NCBI RefSeq assembly: GCF_902459775.1
Contig: NZ_CABPSQ010000003.1
Span: 372,001-436,000, forward strand
Direction: 5' to 3'
Origin: Pandoraea captiosa
GTDB taxonomy: Bacteria > Pseudomonadota > Gammaproteobacteria > Burkholderiales > Burkholderiaceae
Length of the DNA stretch: 64,000 nt
The notes below the pieces were generated by a model. That model saw only the letters and a list, made by a program, of their open reading frames with translations. It was not told the origin of the DNA and searched no databases. Positions 1 through 7,982 of the stretch are shown piece after piece (the first letter of the stretch is position 1; every line of letters begins with the position of its first letter). Position numbers and translations under genes: made by a program.

Positions 1-1
1 A

Positions 2-2497
2 CAAGAGCAGCGGAACCCGTTCCTGTTCGCCTCCGGTCCGATCATCTGTTCCTACCAGTTCGCGAAGGCCAAGGCTGACGATGTCAAGAGCATCGACTGG
101 GACTTGGTCGTCCTCGACGAAGCGCATCGCCTGCGCAACGTCTACAAAACCAGCAACGTCATCGCCAAGACCCTCAAGGAGGCGCTGTCGCGCGTTCACT
201 CCAAGGCGCTCCTGACCGCGACGCCGTTGCAGAACTCGCTGCTCGAACTCTATGGGCTGGTCAGCTTCATCGATGACCGCGTGTTCGGAGACCTTGATAG
301 CTTCCGCTCGCAATTCACTGGCCGAGAGCAATCCTTCAGCAGCCTGCGTGACCGACTGGCCCCCATCTGCAAGCGCACCCTGCGCAAACAGGTTCAGCCC
401 TACGTGTCGTACACAGCGCGCAAGGCCATCGTCGAGGAGTTCACGCCGTCGAGCGAAGAGCAGGAACTTTCCAGGCTCGTCGCCGATTACCTGCGCCGCC
501 CTAACCTCAAGGCCCTGCCCGAGGGGCAGCGCCAACTGATTTCGCTCGTACTATGGAAGCTGCTCGCCTCCAGCACGCATGCGATTGCGGGCGCGTTGGA
601 GACGATGGCCAAGCGTCTCCAGGGTGTGCTCGACGAAGTCACCGAGGCTCCCGATCTGGTCGATGAACTCGACGAGGATTACGAGTCGCTCGACGAAACC
701 GCCGATGAGTGGAGCGACCAAGACTCAGATGTCGAAGCATCGAGCCGAACGGAACGCGATGCCATCGCGCAGGAGATCGACGAGCTGCGCCACTTCAAAG
801 CGCTGGCAACCAACATCCGTGACAACGCCAAGGGCAAGGCGCTGCTCACCGCGCTGGATCGCGCCTTCGCCGAACTGGATCGGTTGGGCGCGGCCCGGAA
901 GGCCATCATCTTCACCGAGTCCAAGCGCACGCAGGAATACCTCCTCAACTTGCTGGCCGACACGCCATACGGCGACGGCATCGTGCTCTTCAACGGCACC
1001 AATAGCGACCAGCGTGCGCAGGCGATCTACAAGGACTGGCTGAAGCGCCACGAAGGCACCGACCGCATCACCGGCTCCAAGACCGCCGACACCCGTGCGG
1101 CACTGGTCGAGCACTTCAAGGAGCGTGGCAAGGTCATGATTGCCACCGAGGCTGGAGCCGAAGGCATCAACCTCCAGTTCTGCTCGCTCGTCATCAACTA
1201 CGACCTGCCGTGGAACCCGCAGCGCATCGAGCAGCGCATCGGGCGCTGCCACCGCTACGGTCAGAAGCACGACGTGGTGGTGGTCAACTTCGTCGACCGC
1301 AGCAATGAGGCCGATGCACGGGTGTATGAGCTGCTGTCGCAGAAGTTCCAGCTCTTCGAGGGCGTGTTTGGGGCTAGCGACGAAGTGTTGGGCGCCATCG
1401 GTTCGGGCGTCGATTTCGAGCGGCGTATCGCCGAGATCTACCAGAACTGCCGAGAGCCCGAGGAAATCAAGTCCAGCTTCGAGCAACTCCAGTCCGACCT
1501 CTCCGGCGAGATCAACGAGGCGATGGTCAAGACGCGCCAGGTATTGCTTGAGAACTTTGATGAGGAGGTGCAGGAGAAGCTGCGCATGCGGGCCGACGAC
1601 AGCCGCAACGCGCGCAACCGCTTCGAGCGGATGCTGATGGACTTGACCCGCGCCGAACTGGTTCATTGCGCCGCGTTCGATGACGACGGCTTCGATCTCC
1701 GCCACATACCGACTGGAGTCGAGCACAGCGGCCTCACGGGCATCGAGCTGGGGCGCTACGAATTGCCCCGCCGCTCCGGCGACGCGCACCTATACCGCAT
1801 CAATCATCCGCTGGCGCGATGGGGCATCGAGCAGGCCAAGGCTCGCGCACTCAACGGGGCTCGTCTCGTCTTCGACTACAACGCCTACGGTTCAAAGATC
1901 AGCACGCTTGAAGCCTGGCGCGGCAAAGCCGGATGGCTCATCGTGAAGCTGATCTCGGTCGAGACACTCGGCAACCAGGAGCAACATCTGCTGGTTGCCG
2001 CGGGCACGACCGATGGCGTCGTGCTCGCGGAAGAAGACCCGGAAAAACTGCTGCGCCTGCCCGCGACCACGCAGGCGGCCAGTCTGTTCAATGCCCCTGA
2101 CGCCACCCTGCTGGCCGACGTGGAAGCCCGCAAGACCGCGCTCCTGCGCGACGTCAACGAGCGCAACCTCGGCTACTTCGAGCAGGAAGTCCAGAAGCTG
2201 GATGCCTGGGCGGACGACCTGAAGCTCGGTCTGGAGCAGGAGATCAAGGAGATCGACCGCGAGATCAAGGAGGTGCGCCGAACCGCCGCGACCTCGCCGA
2301 CGCTGGAAGAAAAACTGTCATGGCAGAAAAAGCAGCGCGAACTGGAAGGCAAGCGCAGCAAGCTGCGCCGCGAGCTGTTTGCCCGGCAGGACGAAGTCGA
2401 AGCGCAGCGCAATGACTTGATCAGCCAGCTTGAAGTGCAACTCCAACAGCAGGTCGAGGAGCGCACGCTGTTCACTGTCGAGTGGGAGCTGGTCTGA
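2..2497 (+). CDS. SNF2/RapA-like DEAH helicase, 5' truncated by window edge
   Basis: The reading frame is open from base 2, so the first ATG at 104 is internal and the N-terminus, including Walker A, lies outside the window. The visible part has the DEAH box (VVLDEAHRL) near residue 35, a helicase C-terminal domain with motif V (GAEGINLQ) and motif VI (QRIGRCHRYGQ), and a charged coiled-coil tail over the last 120 residues. This is the SNF2/HepA architecture seen in DrmD of DISARM and similar defence helicases. It would translocate on DNA using ATP. Its stop overlaps the ATG of the AIPR gene (TGATG), so it heads a tightly coupled operon. Family assignment is firm; membership of a particular named system is inference. 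Confidence 0.9.
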   Translation, partial: QEQRNPFLFASGPIICSYQFAKAKADDVKSIDWDLVVLDEAHRLRNVYKTSNVIAKTLKEALSRVHSKALLTATPLQNSLLELYGLVSFIDDRVFGDLDSFRSQFTGREQSFSSLRDRLAPICKRTLRKQVQPYVSYTARKAIVEEFTPSSEEQELSRLVADYLRRPNLKALPEGQRQLISLVLWKLLASSTHAIAGALETMAKRLQGVLDEVTEAPDLVDELDEDYESLDETADEWSDQDSDVEASSRTERDAIAQEIDELRHFKALATNIRDNAKGKALLTALDRAFAELDRLGAARKAIIFTESKRTQEYLLNLLADTPYGDGIVLFNGTNSDQRAQAIYKDWLKRHEGTDRITGSKTADTRAALVEHFKERGKVMIATEAGAEGINLQFCSLVINYDLPWNPQRIEQRIGRCHRYGQKHDVVVVNFVDRSNEADARVYELLSQKFQLFEGVFGASDEVLGAIGSGVDFERRIAEIYQNCREPEEIKSSFEQLQSDLSGEINEAMVKTRQVLLENFDEEVQEKLRMRADDSRNARNRFERMLMDLTRAELVHCAAFDDDGFDLRHIPTGVEHSGLTGIELGRYELPRRSGDAHLYRINHPLARWGIEQAKARALNGARLVFDYNAYGSKISTLEAWRGKAGWLIVKLISVETLGNQEQHLLVAAGTTDGVVLAEEDPEKLLRLPATTQAASLFNAPDATLLADVEARKTALLRDVNERNLGYFEQEVQKLDAWADDLKLGLEQEIKEIDREIKEVRRTAATSPTLEEKLSWQKKQRELEGKRSKLRRELFARQDEVEAQRNDLISQLEVQLQQQVEERTLFTVEWELV

Positions 2498-4263
2498 TGG
2501 CAACAGTTATCGCTCGCCCCCTCGAACTCGATCTGCTGTGCCAAAAACTTGATGCGGACTACGCGAACCGAATCACCGGGACGGGAAACACTCCAGAGTC
2601 TCGGCGTAGAAACTACCTGTCCAAGGCAATCGCGGCATTCGTCCTGCACGAAGACGCTGGCGCCAATCTGGATGAGGCCGTGGCCGCCAGCATCGATGGT
2701 GGCCAGGATCATGGTATCGATTCGGTGTTCGTTTCAACGGATCAAACGATCTGGCTGGTCCAGTCCAAGTACAAGGAGTCAGGCACCGGCGAGCCCGAAC
2801 TCGGTGATGTATCCAAATTTCGGGATGGCGTAACCGACCTTCTGCAAGGACGCTGGAATCGCTTCAATAACGCCCTGCAAAACCGCCAAGCGGCAATCAC
2901 CAACGCCTTGAACAGTGGTGTCTGCAGGATCAAAGTCGTGCTGGCCTATTCCGGCACGGCGGTGTCCGATGATCGGCGCGACATCTTTGCCGACTTGGAG
3001 CGCGCGTTCAATGGCGCGAATCCGGGCTTTCTTCGGTGCCATGCTTATGGGCTCACGACCCTGCACGACCTACATCTAGACGGAGTTTCGGCCCAGCCCA
3101 TAGAAGCCGAAGTCGAATTGAAGGACTTCGGCCACACGCAGGAACCCTACCGGGCGTTCTACGGGCGCATGGACGGCAAACGGCTCGCCGAGCTTTGGGC
3201 GGCACACGAAGAACATCTGGTTGATCGGAACATTCGCCGGTTCAAGGGCACGACCACCGTCAATGCAGGGCTGACCGAGACACTCCTACAAGAAGCACAG
3301 CACTTCTTCTACTTCAATAACGGCGTCACCTTCCTCTGCGATTCCATAACGGAACAGCACCCCCGCGACCCGCATCGTCAGACTGGGACGTTTCGCATTC
3401 GCGGGTTGTCCATCATCAACGGCGCGCAAACGGTTGGGGCGATCGCCCGCGAGCCACTGGCCCACTACGATGCTCATCCCACCGTAGTCATGGCGACTTT
3501 CGTTTGTCTTGAGAACGCGCCTGATGGTTTTGGCGATCGAGTCACCCAATCGCGCAACCGCCAGAATGCCGTTGAGCTGGAAGATTTTGCCGCGCTTGAT
3601 GAACGTCAGACCATGTGGCAGCAGACCTTGCAGATGGCCGGCGTCACCTATCTGGTCAAGCAGGGGGAGGACGATCCGCCGCTATCACCAACCTGCTTCA
3701 GCGCACGTGAACTCGCGCCGTTCCTGGCTTGCACCGTAACCACGAACGACTGGCAGGACTACGTGACCGCGGCCAAGGCCGACAAGAAGAAGCTGTTTGG
3801 GCGGGAGGGGTTGGTATCAGCCACCGACCCCTTACGTCAGTCCTACGAACGACTCTTCGCTGACTCGCTCACGGCAAGGCAAATGTGGCGGATAGTCCAA
3901 ATCGGCCGAGTGGTCGTAGAGAAAGTCCGCGCACGTGCCACCGCCGAGGGCGATCCCGCCGGCTTGCCAGCGGGGACACTCCCTGCACGGGAGATTCTCA
4001 ATCACGGCGCCTGGTTGGTTCTACACGTCATCTTCATCCGCCTTCAGTTGCAGAACGGGTCGACGCTGGCGTTGACCCAGGATGAACTGACAGCGATTTC
4101 ACGCGAGGTCGATCTTGTTTGCGAGCGTCTTGTGAGTTCTGTCCAGGGCGAGCAGTGGAACAAGCAGGCGCGGAGCGTGTTCGAGAACAAGACTGATTGT
4201 CGAACTGTAAAGGGACGCCTGATGGCGGCCTTGGCGCAGCAGAATCAGGGGGCAAATCAATAA
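2497..4263 (+). CDS. AIPR family protein (abortive infection phage resistance)
   Basis: 588 residues, starting at the ATG that shares a base with the upstream stop. The signature of the AIPR family (PF10592) is clear in the middle: NIRRFKG, then FFYFNNGVTFLCD, then IRGLSIINGAQTV. The N-terminal 100 residues contain DHGIDSVF and WLVQSKYK, which resembles the Asp ... Gln-x-Lys core of restriction-type PD-(D/E)xK nucleases; that reading is my inference. AIPR proteins are linked to phage resistance and often sit beside restriction genes, as here. Its exact activity is unknown. The next gene starts on its stop codon (TAATG), so expression is probably translationally coupled. Confidence 0.88.
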   Translation: MATVIARPLELDLLCQKLDADYANRITGTGNTPESRRRNYLSKAIAAFVLHEDAGANLDEAVAASIDGGQDHGIDSVFVSTDQTIWLVQSKYKESGTGEPELGDVSKFRDGVTDLLQGRWNRFNNALQNRQAAITNALNSGVCRIKVVLAYSGTAVSDDRRDIFADLERAFNGANPGFLRCHAYGLTTLHDLHLDGVSAQPIEAEVELKDFGHTQEPYRAFYGRMDGKRLAELWAAHEEHLVDRNIRRFKGTTTVNAGLTETLLQEAQHFFYFNNGVTFLCDSITEQHPRDPHRQTGTFRIRGLSIINGAQTVGAIAREPLAHYDAHPTVVMATFVCLENAPDGFGDRVTQSRNRQNAVELEDFAALDERQTMWQQTLQMAGVTYLVKQGEDDPPLSPTCFSARELAPFLACTVTTNDWQDYVTAAKADKKKLFGREGLVSATDPLRQSYERLFADSLTARQMWRIVQIGRVVVEKVRARATAEGDPAGLPAGTLPAREILNHGAWLVLHVIFIRLQLQNGSTLALTQDELTAISREVDLVCERLVSSVQGEQWNKQARSVFENKTDCRTVKGRLMAALAQQNQGANQ

Positions 4264-6260
4264 TGCTCGCAAACATCAAAGGTTTGGTCGATCGACTGGA
4301 GCTTTCCCAGGCCAAGGCAATGATGCCTCTTTACGAGGCTATCTCGAATGCCGTCGATGCAATCGAAGAGCATCAAGACGGCTTCAGCAATCATTCGATT
4401 CGCATCCGGCTGGTGGCAGCCAACGATCTTGCCCATCAAGCTGGGGATGGGACTCTGGTCGTGGACGGCTTTGATGTCATTGATGATGGCGTTGGCTTCA
4501 ACGACAAGAACCTGGCTTCGTTTCAAGAGGCGCACACGCTTTCAAAGGTCAGGGTCGGCGGCCGAGGTGTCGGGCGCTTCACCTTCCTGAAGGTCTTTTC
4601 ATCCGTACACATCCGCAGTGTCTTCAAACGCGACGGCAAGGCTTTGCTGCGCGAGTTCGACTTCAGCATCCAAGATGAACTGAAAGGCGCAGACACCACG
4701 TCTGAAATCAGAGAGGCATGTGGCACGCATACCTCTTTGCGGGGCATGGATGACAAGTTTCGGGCTGGGTGGCCTACCCAGCCCGAGACCATCGCTGAAC
4801 GCATCATTGCGCACTTCCTGATCCGGTTTGCGGCCCGCTCCTGCCCTCCGATGACTCTGGAGTCTCCGGGACATGCTCCGATTGATCTGCACGCTCTGTT
4901 TCAATCAACAGTTCTGGCGCACATCCAAGAGCAGTTCTTCGAGGTATCGGGGCATACATTTGCCTTGCAGGCATATCGTCACCGAGACGGACGCTCGCGC
5001 CATGAACTCAACTTGTGCGCGAACGGGCGCGAAGTCACCACGAGCAAGCTGCGAGACTTGCTTCCGGAGCTTCCCGAAAAGCTGATTGACGAAGACCAAG
5101 CGCCGTACACCTTGATCGTGCTGGTCACCGGAGAGTACCTGGACGACCATGCCAACCAAGAGCGCACGCGCATCGCTTTCCAAAGCGATGAGGAGCCCGA
5201 GCTTGAGCAGACCCTCGTCTCACGACGGGCCCTGAACCAGGGTGTTGCAGGCGCGTTGCGGCCGCTGCTCTTGGACGACTTGAAGTCAACGAACGAAGAA
5301 AAGCGTGCCCAGATCGAGAAGTTCGTGGAGCAAGCCCCCGAGTACAGGGCGCTCACGCATCCTCGCTACAAGGAGATGATCGAGCAGAAGATTCAGCCAG
5401 GCCTGTCTGAAGACAAGCTGGACGAAGCGCTACTGCACGTCAAACGAGAAATTGAAGATGGAGTGCGCAAGGATTTGCGGCACGTTGCGGCCAACTTCGA
5501 AAGTCAGTCGTTCGAGCAGTACGCAGAGATGTTTCAGAAGCTGGCCGAACAAGCAAATGAGCTTGGCAAAGCTGAGCTTGCAAAATACGTCACCCATCGC
5601 CGCACCATTCTTGATCTGGTATCGCTTAGCTTAAAAAAGAGGCGGTCAGACGATAAGTATCCGCTGGAACGCGTACTTCACAAGATGCTTTTCCCGATGG
5701 GCGTCACATCCAAAGATATTTTCTTCGAGCAGCAGAACTTGTGGGTGATTGATGAACGGCTTTGCTATCACACACTGCTAACGTCCGATAAAAAGCTGAA
5801 CTCCATAGACGGCCTTGAAGATACCTCCGGGAAGGAGCCGGATATTTGTTCCTTTTTCTACGACACCCCGATCGGGGTGCGGGAGCAGGAAGATTCCACG
5901 GGCTCAATTGTCGTGATCGAGTTCAAGCGACCGGGGCGTGACGATTACCAGGCGGACCCCGCCCAGCAAGTCATTAAGAGATTTGTTGAGATTCAAGAGA
6001 GCAAGCTGGACGACGTTGATGGCAGACCGATTAATGCGCGCGGAATTCGTTTCTTTGGCTATTTGATAGCTGACTTGACGCCATCTCTCAAGCGGGAAAT
6101 GCGAATGAACTATCACGAGTCCATTGATGGCGAAGGCTATTTCAAAACGCTCACGGGCGGAAATGGCTACGTAGAAATTATCTCTTACGACAAGCTCCTC
6201 AAAGATGCCGCGCGCAGAAACCGCGTGCTATTTGAAAAGCTTGGCCTGCACAAGAATTAA
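4263..6260 (+). CDS. GHKL (HSP90-like) ATPase with C-terminal nuclease-like domain
   Basis: 665 residues from the ATG overlapping the previous stop. The N-terminal GHKL fold is marked by the N box (EAISNAVDA, residues 25-33), the G1 box (DDGVGF, near 80) and the G2 box (GGRGVGRF, near 103). The middle is long and helical. Around residue 550 the motif VVIEFKRP follows an acidic PDICSF segment by some 25 residues, a pattern that fits a PD-(D/E)xK nuclease core. GHKL ATPases act as ATP-driven clamps in MutL, topoisomerase and several defence systems. A clamp-plus-nuclease role is inference. The gene is 12 bp upstream of the methyltransferase and belongs to the same operon. Confidence 0.85.
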   Translation: MLANIKGLVDRLELSQAKAMMPLYEAISNAVDAIEEHQDGFSNHSIRIRLVAANDLAHQAGDGTLVVDGFDVIDDGVGFNDKNLASFQEAHTLSKVRVGGRGVGRFTFLKVFSSVHIRSVFKRDGKALLREFDFSIQDELKGADTTSEIREACGTHTSLRGMDDKFRAGWPTQPETIAERIIAHFLIRFAARSCPPMTLESPGHAPIDLHALFQSTVLAHIQEQFFEVSGHTFALQAYRHRDGRSRHELNLCANGREVTTSKLRDLLPELPEKLIDEDQAPYTLIVLVTGEYLDDHANQERTRIAFQSDEEPELEQTLVSRRALNQGVAGALRPLLLDDLKSTNEEKRAQIEKFVEQAPEYRALTHPRYKEMIEQKIQPGLSEDKLDEALLHVKREIEDGVRKDLRHVAANFESQSFEQYAEMFQKLAEQANELGKAELAKYVTHRRTILDLVSLSLKKRRSDDKYPLERVLHKMLFPMGVTSKDIFFEQQNLWVIDERLCYHTLLTSDKKLNSIDGLEDTSGKEPDICSFFYDTPIGVREQEDSTGSIVVIEFKRPGRDDYQADPAQQVIKRFVEIQESKLDDVDGRPINARGIRFFGYLIADLTPSLKREMRMNYHESIDGEGYFKTLTGGNGYVEIISYDKLLKDAARRNRVLFEKLGLHKN

Positions 6261-6272
6261 GGTGACACGAGT

Positions 6273-7982
6273 ATGAGCAAGCAAAAACTAGAACTTACCT
6301 GGATCGGGAAGGAGAAGCGGCCCAAACTGGAGCCGCGCATCCTGCTCGAAGATCCCGAGAAGTCATATCACTGCAAGCATCGCGTGTCTGAGAACGACAT
6401 CTTCGACAATCGGCTGATCTTCGGCGACAACCTGCTGGCACTGAAAGCGCTGGAGCATGAATTCACCGGCAAGGTGAAGTGCGTGTTCATCGATCCACCC
6501 TACAACACAGGCAGTGCGTTTAAGCATTACGACGACGGCCTGGAGCATTCGATTTGGCTTGGTCTGATGCGCGATCGAATTGAAATTATTCGACGTCTCT
6601 TGTCAGACGAAGGCTCGTTATGGATCACCATCGACGACAACGAAGCGCACTACCTCAAGGTTCTGTGTGACGAGATATTTGGTCGCTCCAATTTCGTCAG
6701 TAGTTTTGCTTGGGAAAAGGATAAGGGCCGCCGAAATGACACCGACATTTCTAGTGCGCATGATCACGTACTTCTCTTTGTCAAGAACCGTGACATCTGG
6801 AAGAAGATACGAAATCCCATTCCTCGAACAGATGCGCAAAAGGCGCGTTATCGCAATCCGGACAATGATCCGAGGGGGCCTTGGCTACAAGGAGATAACG
6901 GCACTGCGAAGAGTGGTGGGGAATCTCTCCTGTACCCAATCACTTTGCCGTCAGGAAGAGTTGTGGTGCCGCCAAAGGGAAACTATTGGCGCTTCTCGAA
7001 GGAGAATTTCGAGAAGTCTCGTGCAGAAGGTCGAGTCTATTTCGGCGCCAACGGCGATGGAATGCCGTTGATCAAGCGCTACCTGACCGACGTTCAGGAC
7101 GGCGTTGTGCCGAGAACATGGTGGCCTGCGGAAGAGGCTGGATCAAACCAATCAGCGAAGCGCGATCACTTAAGGAAATTATTGCCGGATATCGAGCCGT
7201 TTTCCACCCCGAAGCCCGAGGAGCTTGTTCGCCTGATTCTCCATATTTCGACAGGCCCGGGTGATTTGGTTCTGGATTCGTTTGCCGGATCTGGCACTAC
7301 GGGAGCAGTGGCGCACAAAATGGGGCGTCACTGGATTATGGTTGAGCTTGAAGAGACCTGTCACACCCACATCATTCCCCGTCTGAAGAAGGTCATTGAT
7401 GGCGAGGACAAAGGTGGCATAACCGATATGTTGGATTGGCAAGGTGGCGGCGGCTTCCGCTACTACCGCCTTGCGCCCAGCCTGATCGTCAATGACCGCT
7501 GGGGCAACGCTGTCGTCAACCCGGAGTACAACGCCACGATGCTGGCTGAGGCTCTGGCGAAGCTGGAAGGCTTCACCTACGCGCCCTCGGAAACACACTG
7601 GTGGCAGCACGGCCACTCCAGCGAGCGCGATTTCATCTATGTCACCACGCAGAACCTGTCCGCCGAACAGTTGCAGGCGCTGTCCGATGAAGTCGGCTCG
7701 GAGCGGAGCCTGCTGGTGTGCTGCGCCGCTTTCCACGGAGTCACGGCGGCCAGAGCGGCGGAGCGTTGGCCGAACCTGACGTTGAAGAAGATTCCGAAGA
7801 TGGTGCTGGCCCGCTGCCATTGGGGCCGTGACGACTACAGCCTGAATGTGACCAACCTGCCGATGGCGGAGATTGAGAAGGCCGAGCCTGCGGCCACGGT
7901 CGATAACAGCAAGAAGATCAGGAACAAGAACGCGGCCCTCGCCAACGCGGGACAGGGCGGCCTGTTTGGGGAGAACGAATAA
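6273..7982 (+). CDS. Type III-like (beta class) DNA N6-adenine methyltransferase, Mod
   Basis: 569 residues. Catalytic motif IV (DPPYNTGS) is near residue 75 and the AdoMet-binding motif (FAGSGTT) near 338. This IV-then-I order defines the beta class to which type III Mod proteins belong. The region between, about 130-300, is the probable target recognition domain. It would methylate adenine on one strand of a short asymmetric site and so protect host DNA. A ribosome binding site (GGTGA) precedes the ATG by about 10 bases. Its stop overlaps the start of the Res gene (TAATG), the usual Mod-Res coupling. The recognition site cannot be read from sequence. Confidence 0.92.
   Translation: MSKQKLELTWIGKEKRPKLEPRILLEDPEKSYHCKHRVSENDIFDNRLIFGDNLLALKALEHEFTGKVKCVFIDPPYNTGSAFKHYDDGLEHSIWLGLMRDRIEIIRRLLSDEGSLWITIDDNEAHYLKVLCDEIFGRSNFVSSFAWEKDKGRRNDTDISSAHDHVLLFVKNRDIWKKIRNPIPRTDAQKARYRNPDNDPRGPWLQGDNGTAKSGGESLLYPITLPSGRVVVPPKGNYWRFSKENFEKSRAEGRVYFGANGDGMPLIKRYLTDVQDGVVPRTWWPAEEAGSNQSAKRDHLRKLLPDIEPFSTPKPEELVRLILHISTGPGDLVLDSFAGSGTTGAVAHKMGRHWIMVELEETCHTHIIPRLKKVIDGEDKGGITDMLDWQGGGGFRYYRLAPSLIVNDRWGNAVVNPEYNATMLAEALAKLEGFTYAPSETHWWQHGHSSERDFIYVTTQNLSAEQLQALSDEVGSERSLLVCCAAFHGVTAARAAERWPNLTLKKIPKMVLARCHWGRDDYSLNVTNLPMAEIEKAEPAATVDNSKKIRNKNAALANAGQGGLFGENE

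Noticed and set aside
725-1789. 354-residue minus-strand frame opposite the SNF2 helicase
   Set aside because: Antisense shadow; the plus strand carries the helicase motifs through the same bases.
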